In this document: one piece after another, positions 17,876 through 27,063 of the stretch
Position numbering within the stretch: the stretch's first letter is position 1
Layout: each line of letters starts with the position of its first letter
Origin: Niallia nealsonii
GTDB lineage: Bacteria > Bacillota > Bacilli > Bacillales > Cytobacillaceae
NCBI RefSeq assembly: GCF_002835805.1
Contig: NZ_PISE01000001.1
Location: 1-64,000, forward strand
Length of the DNA stretch: 64,000 nucleotides
Reading direction: 5' to 3'
Notes under the pieces: generated by a model
The model's database searches: none
Told to the model about the DNA's origin: nothing
What the model saw: only the letters and a program-made list of their open reading frames with translations
Position numbers and translations under genes: made by a program

Positions 17876-17962
17876 ATCTATCTATTGATTAAAAGACTCT
17901 TTCTCTACTTATCTTCACTAACTTCCCTCTTTCAGTACCCTCATTGACTATGTAGGCTTGTA

Positions 17963-18694
17963 TCATGGGGCAAAATCATTTAGTATGCTTTTGGCAAGAG
18001 ATGGGTCATCAGTAATAAGGGCCGAAATACCACTGCTTGCAAATAATTTCATTTTTTTTGGATCATTTACCGTATACGCTCTAACCTTGATGCCAAAACT
18101 CTCTGAGTTTCTAATAAATTCTTTGTTTACGAGACGCTGATTAGGATGAATTCCATTTGCTTTTATTGCTTTTGCGTACATCCATGGTCGATAAATGCCA
18201 TCAGAGAATAAAAGCGCGGTTTCGATTGTTGGGTCTATTTGATTGCATAGCACCATACTGTAATGATTAAAGGAAGAAAAAATAATCTGAGTTTCAAGTC
18301 CATATTGCCGAATAAGTTCGATCGTTTTTTCTTCCATCTCTTTATAAGGAAGTTTATTATTTTTAAATTCAATATTACAGATTATGTTTGTTTGCTTCAT
18401 CCATTCAAAAAATTCATGAAGTGAAGGAATTTGCATCTTTTGCCCATTTCCATTATATTTAGAGGCAGCATCCAATGTTCTTATATCTTTGTAGAGATAA
18501 TCTTTTACATAGCCTGATCCATTGGTTGTTCTATCCACTTTTTCGTCATGAATAATAACTAATTCTCCATCTTTTGTCATTTGGATATCTAATTCAATAC
18601 CATCAGCACAGACCTTTTCTGCCTGTTGAAAGGAGATCATCGTATTTTCTGGGAATTTTGCTGAATATCCACGATGGGCAAAAACTAGTGACAT
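17963..18694 (-). CDS. Glycerophosphodiester phosphodiesterase (YqiK-like)
   Basis: Hydrolyses glycerophosphodiesters from lipid or teichoic acid turnover to glycerol 3-phosphate and an alcohol. I place the start at the ATG at 18694 (243 residues), with AGGATG 7 bases upstream. The GDPD signature is complete: HRGYSAKFPENT, DGIELDIQMTKDGELVIIHD and a later IEFKNN. No signal peptide is visible, so it is predicted to act in the cytoplasm, unlike secreted GlpQ. B. subtilis yqiK lies in the same region. Confidence 0.9.
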   Translation of the reverse strand: MSLVFAHRGYSAKFPENTMISFQQAEKVCADGIELDIQMTKDGELVIIHDEKVDRTTNGSGYVKDYLYKDIRTLDAASKYNGNGQKMQIPSLHEFFEWMKQTNIICNIEFKNNKLPYKEMEEKTIELIRQYGLETQIIFSSFNHYSMVLCNQIDPTIETALLFSDGIYRPWMYAKAIKANGIHPNQRLVNKEFIRNSESFGIKVRAYTVNDPKKMKLFASSGISALITDDPSLAKSILNDFAP

Positions 18695-18732
18695 TCTGAC
18701 ACATCCTAACATTTTTTATAGGGGGAAATCAT

Positions 18733-18870
18733 TTGAAACCTTTACAACTATCACCTGATACGGCACTGAAACTTGCTGAAAAGCTTCAAGTTCCTTTAGA
18801 ACAGCTTATGCATATGCCCCAGCATATATTGGTGCAAAAATTAATGGAATTAGAAAAAGAAAAGCAATAA
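18733..18870 (+). CDS. YycC-like small protein
   Basis: A 45-residue frame with a TTG start and a good AGGGGG site 7 bases upstream. It begins MKPLQLSPDTALKLAEKL and ends with a charged helix. The wording PLQLSPDTA and MHMPQHIL resembles, from memory, the YycC family of about 50 residues found across Bacillaceae, whose function is not known. It starts 38 bases from the divergent phosphodiesterase gene and is followed by its own terminator, which supports a real gene. Confidence 0.7.
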   Translation: MKPLQLSPDTALKLAEKLQVPLEQLMHMPQHILVQKLMELEKEKQ

Positions 18871-19007
18871 TTAATAATCTACTATAACTTGCAAAATATT
18901 TTTGAAGTTTATGATATAACAAAATATCATTTTATTTATTCCGTTTTGCATTTTTATCCGGCAGTAACGGGCAGTAAAACCCCCACTGATTGAAGTTTCA
19001 CTTTATA

Positions 19008-19047
19008 AACTGGCTGGACTTTTTCCTCAACAAGTTCAGTCTTTTTT
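19008..19047 (+). terminator. Intrinsic terminator of the YycC-like gene
   Basis: GGCTGGACTT and AAGTTCAGTC form a 10-bp stem (two G-U pairs) followed by six T residues on the plus strand. 18871-19007 holds AT-rich sequence plus a GGGCAGTAA motif and no gene. Confidence 0.65.
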
Positions 19048-19050
19048 ATT

Positions 19051-19105
19051 GGCTGTTTTCGTAGAGATTGTATGTAAAAAAACAACGAACTTTAAGAAAA
19101 CAGCC
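19051..19105. repeat. Minimal 55-bp copy E of the interspersed repeat
   Basis: Perfect 10-bp terminal inverted repeats, GGCTGTTTTC and GAAAACAGCC, flank only 35 bases that match the family's ends (AACAACGAACTTTAA). The internal core of the larger copies is missing. This looks like an internal deletion derivative, the shortest of the set. Confidence 0.7.
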
Positions 19106-19156
19106 TTTTTATTTTCCTAAAACTTCTTTACAGATTACCCCTATTACACAAAATAA

Positions 19157-19192
19157 AAACAGACACCAGGTCATTTCCTGGTGTCTGTTTGT
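19157..19192 (-). terminator. Intrinsic terminator of the cold-shock gene
   Basis: AAACAGACACCAGG pairs perfectly with CCTGGTGTCTGTTT around a 6-base loop, 16 bases past the csp stop codon, with a T-rich tail on the minus strand. Confidence 0.9.
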
Positions 19193-19207
19193 ACATTTTT
19201 CTAGTTA

Positions 19208-19408
19208 TTAAGCTTTAGTAACGTTAGCTGCTTGAGGTCCACGTTGACCTTCTTCTATATCAAAATTAACTTCTTGACCTTCGTCTAATGTTTTGAAACC
19301 TTCAGTTTGGATAGCGCTGAAATGTACGAATACATCTTGTCCTTCAGAAGATTCGATGAATCCGAAACCTTTTTCTGCGTTAAACCATTTTACTTTACCT
19401 GTAGCCAT
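19208..19408 (-). CDS. Cold-shock protein (CspA/CspB family)
   Basis: Single-strand nucleic acid chaperone that keeps mRNA unfolded. The start is the ATG at 19408 (66 residues, the family length) because a perfect AGGAGG ends 9 bases upstream. Both RNA-binding motifs are present: KGFGFIE (RNP1) and VFVHF (RNP2), with the family ending RGPQAANV. The paralogue (cspB, cspC or cspD) cannot be settled. A 5' leader of unknown length upstream may act as a cold-responsive element. 19409-19559 holds AT-rich leader sequence. Confidence 0.95.
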   Translation of the reverse strand: MATGKVKWFNAEKGFGFIESSEGQDVFVHFSAIQTEGFKTLDEGQEVNFDIEEGQRGPQAANVTKA

Positions 19409-19559
19409 GTTTGTTTTCCTCCTATGTGCAATTTGCACAATTAAATAATTCACTATCCTTGCTCTTTTTGTATAAAAGATGTATCTTCTAACTTCGAACA
19501 AAAATAATTCTTCTTTATAGTAACAGGTTCTGCTTAAGAAAGCAAATATTTACAGCATA

Positions 19560-20060
19560 ATAATTAAAATACTATTATTTGCTTCTACTTGACTTTACTC
19601 TTCCTCTTAAAACTGGAGCAAAAATCATTCTAACAACCATAGTTTAATGCACAGCCATTTTTAAAATGAACAAACAAAAAACCTCTTTAATGGGCAGGGC
19701 TTTATTTTTTTGCCTTTTTTGGGGTAGCGTCAGGAAAATGCAGATTTACAACGCTAAGGAAATTTCCACCCATAAAAAAAGCCAATTTCAAGGAATCGAC
19801 TTTTAAACTAAAGCCCCTGATAGTTTAAGTAAAATCCTTCCCAATCTCTTCTACACCTTAATATAACCCCAATCCCTTAAATGTGTTGCTCCAGAATCTG
19901 ATTTAATTACAAAAGACGCCTTCTTATTAAAGAAAAGCGCCCTATAATGGAATAGCTCCTGAACTCCTAACAGCAAGTTTAGTTAAAGTATTTTTAATCC
20001 CATTGTTATCCTAAAACTACGCTTTTTGTTTTATAAGGGATACAAACAACATTACTTCTT
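19560..20060. other. Gene-free decayed region
   Basis: About 500 bases with no good gene. Several phrases look like remnants of repeated or coding DNA: a minus-strand frame of 41 codons (19851-19976) ending SGATHLRDWGYIKV, without a ribosome site, and T/A-rich hairpin pieces near 19910-19945. Together with the recombinase pseudogene downstream this suggests the wreck of a mobile element. I cannot name it. Confidence 0.35.
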
Positions 20061-20537
20061 CTAATATTTCTTTATCTCTTTTACAATAGTTCGTTCCACT
20101 AATAATTGATAAAAATAAATAACGATTGCTGTTACAACTGACAATATGTAAAAATGTTTTGGTCGCATTTTCTTGAATTCGAATACTCCAACTTTAGTAA
20201 AAAACTTTGCGATAGGAAATGCAAGAAGATAATCCAGTACAATATTTAATGTTAAGTACTTTATAAAGCTGCCGTACGTTAATTTAAATACCCAAATAGT
20301 TGTTATAAAAAACAAGCCTAAAAGGTAAGAGAAATCTAAACGATAATTTGGAAATAAAGCATTTTTCACTTTCCACCACTTACGTCTATCAGCAATTTCG
20401 CCTAACAAACTAAAGATATAGCCAATAAAAGTTGCGACTGGAAGAAAGCGAACAAAAGGATTTTTCCCTAGCAATGGAGTAGTTAACCAAGGAATAACTA
20501 ATGTACTAAATGATAAAGCCTTTCTTTTATTAATCAT
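20061..20537 (-). CDS. Membrane protein of unknown function
   Basis: I do not recognise this 158-residue protein. The start is set at the ATG at 20537, with TGAGGG 5 bases upstream; a TTG at 20558 is possible. It has about four hydrophobic segments (IPWLTTPLL, VATFIGYIFSLLG, FSYLLGLFFITTIWVF, ILSVVTAIVIYFYQLLV) with basic loops between, as expected for an integral membrane protein. It lies between a degenerate region and a recombinase pseudogene, so it may be cargo of a decayed element. Confidence 0.6.
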   Translation of the reverse strand: MINKRKALSFSTLVIPWLTTPLLGKNPFVRFLPVATFIGYIFSLLGEIADRRKWWKVKNALFPNYRLDFSYLLGLFFITTIWVFKLTYGSFIKYLTLNIVLDYLLAFPIAKFFTKVGVFEFKKMRPKHFYILSVVTAIVIYFYQLLVERTIVKEIKKY

Positions 20538-20569
20538 AAGAGCCCTCACAAGATACAATTTATTATTTA

Positions 20570-21304
20570 TTATTCCCTTTTGTTCAGAAGTTTTATTCCA
20601 TTTATAGGTGGGAATAAATAATCACTACTGGAAAAACGGTCATGATACTGTAACCAACGTTTTAAGTCACTGGACATTTTAAAAGAAAAATATACGTATC
20701 GTTGCTGCTTGTTTTTGGTATTTTTAATTAAAATGGCCTTGTTCTTAAAATCAATATCTTCAGGCTTTAGTGACAAGCATTCTGAAATTCTCATTCCTGT
20801 ATCCAGTAATAAACGAGTAATCATCCAATTTCGATAACCATGAAAAAGTTGCTGTATCAAATTGATGTAATACTTTAACTAGGTCTTCATTACTCAATAA
20901 TTGTTTTTGTTTCCGCACTGGTTTAATATTCTGGATATTTTCAACTGGGTTTACTTTTATTTCACGTTCCACTTTGTATAAGTAATTAAAAACACTTTTA
21001 AATTGCGTAAATAATTTGCCACCGTTGTATCACTTATGGGCTTGTTATAATCATTCCTATGGTCAGGATGGTTCACTTTTAAAGAAGCATCGTCTGTCGC
21101 AACTGTATACTTTCCACGTTCACGTAGGTACTTAATGTAATGCCTAATATGTGCCGACTTCACTTTGCTAACTTCATTAATTTGGAACTTTTCTTCTATG
21201 TACAAAATAAATAAACGCAAAGTCTGTTCATAACTTCTCATTGTTTTTTTCGATGAATTTTCACTTGCACAATACAGCATAAAATTATCCATTTGCAATT
21301 CCAT
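20570..21304 (-). pseudogene. Tyrosine recombinase/integrase, frameshifted and truncated
   Basis: Three overlapping minus-strand frames together make one phage-type integrase. The N-terminal SAM-like domain (MDNFMLYCASENSSKKTMRS) breaks at a run of five A's (20988-20992), the next part (REIKVNPVENIQNIKPVRKQ) breaks at another A5 run (20843-20847), and the catalytic domain resumes at FHGYRNWMITRLLLDTGMRI. The first catalytic Arg is in GMRISECL. The frame then ends before the HxxR and Tyr motifs, so the enzyme is dead. The two shifts compensate: one base missing, one extra. Homopolymer errors in sequencing could explain the shifts but not the C-terminal loss. Confidence 0.8.
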
Positions 21305-21491
21305 ATCAGATAACAACAAAAAAAGACACCTTCTTTTACTAGTAAATTTACATACCAATAAAAGAAAATGTCCTTCGGTAAACAAACGATTTATTTATAG
21401 GTTCAAAAAGAAGTTTATCGGTCATCTTACATTAGATAACAATAAATGGATAACAACTACTAACCCAGTCATATCAAGCCTTCTATCTCTT

Positions 21492-22283
21492 TCAAGAAGC
21501 CTTATGTTCCAGCCTCAGCTTATCTGCGACAATTGCGATAAATTCAGAATTTGTTGGTTTCGCTTTACTCATACTGACTGTATAGCCGAAAAGAGAAGAA
21601 ATAGAATCGATATTGCCTCTAGACCATGCTACTTCTATTGCATGTCGGATTGCCCGCTCTACTCTGCTTGCAGTTGTATTATATTTTTTCCCGATATCTG
21701 GATATAGCACTTTTGTTATAGATCCTAATAATTCAATATCATTGTATACCATGGAAATCGCTTCTCGTAAATACAAATAGCCTTTAATATGTGCCGGCAC
21801 ACCAATTTCATGAATAATGCTTGTAATGCTTGCATCTAAATTTCGCGGTCTGGAATCTTGCTGCTGACTTCTATAGCTTGTTTGGCTTTTTCTAATAAAC
21901 CCATTTGATTTTCCGCTTACTTGGCGGATATGGCTTGCTAAATGATCCATATCAAATGGTTTTAGAATAAAATAAGATGCTCCTAAGTCTACTGCCTTTT
22001 TTGTTACATCTTCCTGGCCAAATGCGGTTAGCATAATAACATTTGGCATAGCGACAGATTTTCTCTCTCTCATGCGCTCTAGCACCGCTAATCCATCTAA
22101 ATGAGGCATAATAATATCTAATATCATAACATCTGGTTCGATTTCCTCAATAAGCTCTAAGCATTCCTGTCCATTATGCGCAACTCCCACTACTTCCATA
22201 TCTTCCTGACTTCCTATATACTCTTCTAATAAACCAACTAATTCTCTATTATCATCAACAATACATACTTTTATCTTCTTCAC
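21492..22283 (-). CDS. spo0A: Stage 0 sporulation protein A, master response regulator
   Basis: Phosphorelay output regulator that commits the cell to sporulation. The start is a GTG at 22283 (263 residues) with a perfect AGGAGG 9 bases upstream, giving [16 protein letters not shown] as in B. subtilis. The receiver has D10/D11, phospho-Asp D56 in MILDIIMP and the Lys in ILKPFD. The DNA-binding domain is intact ([18 protein letters not shown]). spoIVB lies upstream as usual, but menA has been inserted between them on the opposite strand. Confidence 0.98.
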   Translation of the reverse strand: MKKIKVCIVDDNRELVGLLEEYIGSQEDMEVVGVAHNGQECLELIEEIEPDVMILDIIMPHLDGLAVLERMRERKSVAMPNVIMLTAFGQEDVTKKAVDLGASYFILKPFDMDHLASHIRQVSGKSNGFIRKSQTSYRSQQQDSRPRNLDASITSIIHEIGVPAHIKGYLYLREAISMVYNDIELLGSITKVLYPDIGKKYNTTASRVERAIRHAIEVAWSRGNIDSISSLFGYTVSMSKAKPTNSEFIAIVADKLRLEHKAS

Positions 22284-22339
22284 TAATGATTTCCTCCTCG
22301 AATCCAGCATCACTTCTATATATTATTCTAATATGACTA

Positions 22340-22366
22340 GTTCGACAAAGTAACTAAAATTCCTTT
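22340..22366 (-). promoter_or_regulatory. Sigma-H-like promoter of spo0A with overlapping 0A box
   Basis: On the minus strand AAAGGAATT (22358-22366) and GTCGAAC (22340-22346) fit the sigma-H pattern RnAGGAWWW-N11-RnnGAAT with one mismatch at the last base. A perfect 0A box TGTCGAA (22341-22347) overlaps the -10. This corresponds to the sporulation promoter Ps in B. subtilis. Confidence 0.7.
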
Positions 22367-22429
22367 GAATTTATTAAAAAATGTTACAAAAGGATGAAAA
22401 TCTTAATTTTCCTCCTGTTTTCTTTAAAA

Positions 22430-22476
22430 TTCGACCATATTCGATATTTACCATTTTTCTCCAAAACATTGTCGAA
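22430..22476. promoter_or_regulatory. Upstream 0A boxes of spo0A
   Basis: A perfect box TGTCGAA (22470-22476, plus strand) and a one-mismatch box TTCGACC (22430-22436, reverse orientation) lie about 65-130 bases upstream of the sigma-H-like promoter. This matches the multi-operator arrangement of B. subtilis. From 22477 to 22725 no gene is seen; a weak menA promoter candidate is TTGTTG-N18-TATTAT (22633-22662). Confidence 0.6.
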
Positions 22477-22725
22477 ACATCATGATATAAACATCCTTAT
22501 TATACTCTACAACGAATAAATAGTACTCTTTTTTCATCATTTTCCTTTTTTTATAAACATCTTTTTCAGACAGTACTTTTTCATATTTATCCAATTAGGG
22601 AAAAAAATTATGACGAAATGATGAATATTTTCTTGTTGTAAAACAGATTCTTACGTTATTATTATAGATGGACTTTCATTATGTTTTTTACTTCTATTAA
22701 TTAGTGCAACAGAAAGGATTTTTTT

Positions 22726-23637
22726 ATGGAAAATGTTACAAAAGAAGTGCAGTCTACTCGTAAAGTGCTTTGGCAGCTTACAAGACCACATACATTAACG
22801 GCCTCGTTTGTTCCTGTTTTGATTGGAACTGTACTCGCAATGCAATATGTCAATTTAAATATAAGTTTATTTATAGCAATGCTGCTTGCATGCTTGTTTA
22901 TTCAAATTGCAACTAATTTGTTTAATGAGTATTACGATTTTATTAGAGGTTTAGATACGGAAGACTCCGTAGGAATTGGCGGTGCTATTGTTCGCCATGG
23001 AATGAAACCAAAAACAGTTCTGCAACTTGCTTTATTTTTATATGGCATTTCTTTAATGCTTGGCATTTATATTTGCGCAAGCTCCAGCTGGTGGATTGCT
23101 CTTATAGGATTATTTGGAATGGCCATTGGTTACCTTTATACAGGAGGCCCACTTCCTATAGCTTATACGCCTTTTGGAGAAATTTTTTCTGGAATTTGCA
23201 TGGGCTCCCTCTTTATTTTAATTTCCTTTTATATCCAAACAACTAATATTACTATAGAAAGCATTCTTATTTCCATACCTATTGCTTTTTTAGTTGGAGG
23301 AATTAATTTAGCGAATAATATTCGAGATATTGAAGAAGATACATTGGGAGGCCGCAAAACAATCGCTATTTTAATTGGTTTTGATAAAGCAGTTGCTTTG
23401 CTTGGAGCGCTTTTCGCTTTATCTTATCTATGGATTATTGTCCTTATTTTATTTGGAAGTTTAAGCCCGTGGCTCCTTATCGTTTTATTGAGTGTAAAAA
23501 AACCAATACAAGCAATCAAAGGCTTTAAAGGGGATAAAAATCAAACACCAATTGCAATGAAATCAACAGCATTAACAAATACTATTTTTGGATTTTTATT
23601 ATGCATCGGTTTATTGCTGCAATATATTACTTCATAA
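22726..23637 (+). CDS. menA: 1,4-dihydroxy-2-naphthoate prenyltransferase-like (UbiA family)
   Basis: Attaches a polyprenyl chain to an aromatic quinone precursor in the membrane. The 303-residue protein has about eight helices and both Asp-rich motifs: NLFNEYYDFIRGLD and NNIRDIEED. The N-terminal WQLTRPHTLTASFVPVLIGT is typical of MenA. AAAGGA lies upstream of the ATG. In B. subtilis menA is elsewhere, so this is an insertion between spo0A and spoIVB. A second menA-type gene elsewhere in the genome cannot be excluded, so the exact substrate is less sure than the family. Confidence 0.85.
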   Translation: MENVTKEVQSTRKVLWQLTRPHTLTASFVPVLIGTVLAMQYVNLNISLFIAMLLACLFIQIATNLFNEYYDFIRGLDTEDSVGIGGAIVRHGMKPKTVLQLALFLYGISLMLGIYICASSSWWIALIGLFGMAIGYLYTGGPLPIAYTPFGEIFSGICMGSLFILISFYIQTTNITIESILISIPIAFLVGGINLANNIRDIEEDTLGGRKTIAILIGFDKAVALLGALFALSYLWIIVLILFGSLSPWLLIVLLSVKKPIQAIKGFKGDKNQTPIAMKSTALTNTIFGFLLCIGLLLQYITS

Positions 23638-23667
23638 AAAAAGCGCTGACTAGAGCGCTTTTTTTTA
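23637..23667. terminator. Bidirectional terminator between menA and spoIVB
   Basis: AAGCGCT and AGCGCTT around a 6-base loop, with A-run and T-run flanks. It serves both convergent genes and overlaps the spoIVB stop. Confidence 0.88.
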
Positions 23668-24963
23668 TGAAGCTTTTTGTTTTGAATTTTCATAAATATT
23701 AATTCCCGCTTCATCTAACATCCATTCTATATGAACGCCATAACCGCTAGTTGGATCATTAACAAATACATGGGTAACCGCTCCAATTACTTTGCCATCT
23801 TGAATGATTGGGCTGCCGCTCATTCCTTGGACAATTCCTCCTGTTTTTCTTAATAATTCTTTATCTGTCACTTTAATGACTAAACCTTTTGTAGCTGGAA
23901 ATTTTTGCGGCACAGAACTGACTACCTCTATATCAAATAGCTTCACTTTATCATCATCTACAACTGTTAATATTTGTGCTGGCCCCTCTTTTACTTGATC
24001 AGATAAAGTAATAGGCATTGGTTTGTCCATAATTCCATTCGTTAATTGTTTGTTTAACTCTCCAAAAATTCCGAAAGCACTATTTGTCGTAATATTTCCT
24101 ATCACTTCTCTATCTGAAGAAAAACGGGCTAATTTTTCGCCAGGGTTGCCGCTTGACCCCTTTTCAATACTTGTAACAGTTGATCGTACAATTTCGCCAT
24201 CATCCACTACTATAGGTTTTTTTGTATCCATATCCGAAATAACATGTCCTAATGCGCCATACTTTTTTGAAGCTGGATGATAAAAAGTCATAGTTCCTAT
24301 TCCAGCTGCCGAGTCTCTTATATATAAACCTAATTTATAAGAATTATCTCCTTTTTCTTTTAATGGAATAAGTTTTGTTTTAATTTCGTCATTTTCTCTT
24401 CTAATGGTTATATCAAGTCCATCTCCTGAAGTTCCTGCATTTTGTACAAAAGGTGCTACATCTGACATTTTTTCAATCTTTTCGCCATTTATCTCTGTAA
24501 TTAAATCTCCCACTTTAATTCCTGCTTTTTCTCCTGGGGATGCTTTTCCTTCTTCTGTATTCACTTGATGATGCCCTACTACCAATACGCCAACAGTATT
24601 TAATTTTACTCCGATAGATTGTCCACCGGGAATAACTTTAAAATCTTTTATTACATTCACATCTACTTTTTTTACTGGAAAACCTGCCAATTCTAACACT
24701 ACACCATTTTTCCCGTATTCTTTGCCATGTAAAGATAACTTCTTTTCATCTTGGCTAAGAGCAACTACTGCATTATCATCCGATAATTTTGCTGTAACAG
24801 GAAGAGCAGCATCTAATGTTACTTCTTGGTTCTCAAATACCGTTATATTTTTAGGTATATGAATATATTCTTGAAAGGGTTTATTAAAAGCTAAAGAAAT
24901 TAATGAAACAAGGAGAATTCCACCAATTATTTTTCTAAGGAAGTCACTTTTCAAACCATTCAC
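23665..24963 (-). CDS. spoIVB: SpoIVB serine peptidase (sigma-K checkpoint)
   Basis: Secreted from the forespore into the intermembrane space, where it cleaves SpoIVFA and so releases sigma-K processing in the mother cell. The 432-residue protein has an N-terminal anchor helix (about 11-24), a PDZ domain (about 100-200; [16 protein letters not shown]) and an S55 peptidase domain. The catalytic Ser is S384 in GMSGSPI, and the catalytic His is probably in GALGHVISD. The ribosome site is GAGGAGAGTG. The gene follows recN, as in other bacilli. Forespore (sigma-F/G) control is known for the family; no clear -10/-35 was picked out. Confidence 0.97.
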   Translation of the reverse strand: MNGLKSDFLRKIIGGILLVSLISLAFNKPFQEYIHIPKNITVFENQEVTLDAALPVTAKLSDDNAVVALSQDEKKLSLHGKEYGKNGVVLELAGFPVKKVDVNVIKDFKVIPGGQSIGVKLNTVGVLVVGHHQVNTEEGKASPGEKAGIKVGDLITEINGEKIEKMSDVAPFVQNAGTSGDGLDITIRRENDEIKTKLIPLKEKGDNSYKLGLYIRDSAAGIGTMTFYHPASKKYGALGHVISDMDTKKPIVVDDGEIVRSTVTSIEKGSSGNPGEKLARFSSDREVIGNITTNSAFGIFGELNKQLTNGIMDKPMPITLSDQVKEGPAQILTVVDDDKVKLFDIEVVSSVPQKFPATKGLVIKVTDKELLRKTGGIVQGMSGSPIIQDGKVIGAVTHVFVNDPTSGYGVHIEWMLDEAGINIYENSKQKAS

Positions 24964-25327
24964 TCTCCTCGCTTCTTGTTCACCACTTTTTTGGCTACAC
25001 CTATAATTTTGCCTGCAAATAGAGCATTTATAACTGTAAAATCTTTATAAAACCCTCTCTATCTATGCACAACTAGTAAATTCCGACAAAAAGGTGATAG
25101 TAAACCGCTGTTCATCAAGTTTCCATTTTATTATTCTACATTAATAATTTCCAAATAAATAAGGTTAAAATATGAACAGCGCATATATAAAGGTAAAGTG
25201 GGGATATATACAAATAGCCTTCATCTTGCTTTTTAAAGTAGTGCTACTTTATTTTAAAACGGATATTTTTTACAATTTTTAAGAAAGGCTGACAAACAGC
25301 ATGATAAACAAAAAATCTACAATAAAC
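24964..25327. other. Gap between recN and spoIVB
   Basis: About 360 bases without a gene. The only structure noted is a pair of perfect 10-bp inverted repeats, CGCTGTTCAT (25106-25115) and ATGAACAGCG (25172-25181), 56 bases apart. The spoIVB promoter must lie here. Confidence 0.4.
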
Positions 25328-25357
25328 AAAAACCTCCTGAATATCAGAGGTTTTTGC
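25326..25357 (-). terminator. Intrinsic terminator of the recN transcript
   Basis: AAAAACCTC and GAGGTTTTT around a 10-base loop, starting 7 bases past the recN stop, followed by a T-rich tail on the minus strand. Confidence 0.85.
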
Positions 25358-25361
25358 TTAT

Positions 25362-27047
25362 CTATCTATTCTTAGCTTTTTGTGCTAATTTTAACAGTTC
25401 TTTTGCATGTTTTTTTGTTAATTCCGTAATTTCTGTCCCAGAAATCATACGTGCTATTTCTTTTACTTTGTCTTGTTTGGGGAGCGGGGTAACGGTGGTG
25501 GAAGTTCTGCCATCTTGAATATTTTTTGCAATAAATAAATGCGTGTCAGCCATTGCAGCAACTTGTGGCAGGTGAGAGATGCATAAAACTTGAGAATCAT
25601 TAGAAACATGAGCAATTTTTTCAGCGATTGCTTGGGCCACTCGTCCACTTACACCAGTATCGACTTCATCAAAAATAATGGATGTAATACCTTGATGTTT
25701 AGAAAAGATGCTTTTTAATGCAAGCATCATCCGAGACAATTCTCCACCAGATACAATTTTTGACAAAGGTTTTAATGGTTCTCCAGGATTTGTGGAGATA
25801 TAAAATTCCACTTCATCTATTCCATTTTTTGTAACACGCTCTTCATTTTGCTTAATCTTCACTTCAAATACTGTTTTTTCCATATATAATTCTTTTAGTT
25901 CTTTATGAATATCATCGGTTAATCGCTCTGCTGCCATTTTCCGCAACACCGTTAATTCATTTGCTTCTACTAATAGATCTGAATGAAGGCTCATCAGTTC
26001 TTTTTCCAGCTTGTCTATATGTGTTTCTTTATTCTGCAATGTTTCTAATTCTTCCGCAATTTTGGCTGCATACTCTACTATTTCTTCGACTGTTTTCCCA
26101 TATTTTCTTTTAAGCCCACTTATTTCATTTAATCGGGACTCAATCTCATTTAAGCGTTCCGGATCATATTCAAGAAAATCTAAGCTATTGCGCAATTTGC
26201 TTGCCACGTCTTCCAACATATAATAACTATTTGATACAGATTCCGCCATTGTTTTATATTCATCATCAAGTGTCGCAGCATCTTCTAAATGTCCCATTGC
26301 TTCACCAAGCCAGTCTAACCCCTTTTGTTCTCCTCTTAAGCTATTATAACTTGTCTGGATGCTGTCAAAGATGCGTTCATAATTCATTAGCCTTTTTCTT
26401 TCTTCCATCAATTCTTCATCTTCTTGGATGCGTAAATTTGCATTCGTTATTTCCTCATGCTGAAATTGCAGCAAATCAAGCCTTTGTGCCATTTGCTGTT
26501 CATTTTCGGTGAGTTTGCTTAGTTTTTTCTTTGTTTGGACATAAGACTCATAAACTTCTTCATATTCCTTTATTACTGTGCTTATTTCATTAATAGCAAA
26601 TGTATCCAATAAATTCAGATGTCTGGTTTCATCCATTAATTCTTGATGCTCATGCTGGCCATGAATATCAATTAAACTTGATCCAATTTCCCTCAATGTA
26701 GAAATGGTAATAAGTTTTCCATTTATTCGACAAACGCTTTTACCGGAAAGAGCAATGTCACGTCTTAGAATAATCGTTCCTTCTTCAATATCCACTCCAA
26801 ATTCTTGCATTTTTTTAAAACAAGGATGTCCATCCTCTATATAAAATAAGCCTTCAATTTCGGCTTTTTCTTCTCCATGTCTTACAAACTCTGAGGAACC
26901 CCGTCCTCCTACAAGCAGATTAATCGCATCAATAATAATGGATTTACCTGCACCTGTTTCACCAGTTAAAACTGTTAACCCCTTTTGAAAAGAGATTGAT
27001 AAACTATCAATAATAGCAAAGTTTTTTATAGATAATTCACTTAACAA
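25362..27047 (-). CDS. recN: DNA repair protein RecN
   Basis: SMC-like ATPase that gathers broken DNA ends early in double-strand break repair. The 561-residue protein has Walker A GETGAGKS near residue 30, a long central coiled coil (about 150-340, rich in Glu, Lys and Leu), the signature SGGELSRMMLAL and Walker B SIIFDEVDTGVSG. The start is TTG at 27047, supported by GAGGTG 6 bases upstream and by the family start MLSELSIKNFAI. It lies 16 bases after ahrC and probably shares its transcript. Confidence 0.97.
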   Translation of the reverse strand: MLSELSIKNFAIIDSLSISFQKGLTVLTGETGAGKSIIIDAINLLVGGRGSSEFVRHGEEKAEIEGLFYIEDGHPCFKKMQEFGVDIEEGTIILRRDIALSGKSVCRINGKLITISTLREIGSSLIDIHGQHEHQELMDETRHLNLLDTFAINEISTVIKEYEEVYESYVQTKKKLSKLTENEQQMAQRLDLLQFQHEEITNANLRIQEDEELMEERKRLMNYERIFDSIQTSYNSLRGEQKGLDWLGEAMGHLEDAATLDDEYKTMAESVSNSYYMLEDVASKLRNSLDFLEYDPERLNEIESRLNEISGLKRKYGKTVEEIVEYAAKIAEELETLQNKETHIDKLEKELMSLHSDLLVEANELTVLRKMAAERLTDDIHKELKELYMEKTVFEVKIKQNEERVTKNGIDEVEFYISTNPGEPLKPLSKIVSGGELSRMMLALKSIFSKHQGITSIIFDEVDTGVSGRVAQAIAEKIAHVSNDSQVLCISHLPQVAAMADTHLFIAKNIQDGRTSTTVTPLPKQDKVKEIARMISGTEITELTKKHAKELLKLAQKAKNR

Positions 27048-27063
27048 CTATTGTCACCTCTTT

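Noticed and set aside
19851-19976. 41-codon minus-strand frame ending SGATHLRDWGYIKV
   Set aside because: It reads like protein, but has no ribosome site and an in-frame stop just upstream. Kept only as part of the decayed region.
20570-21385. Three separate small genes
   Set aside because: Adjacent frames continue one integrase domain order with two homopolymer shifts, so they are one pseudogene.
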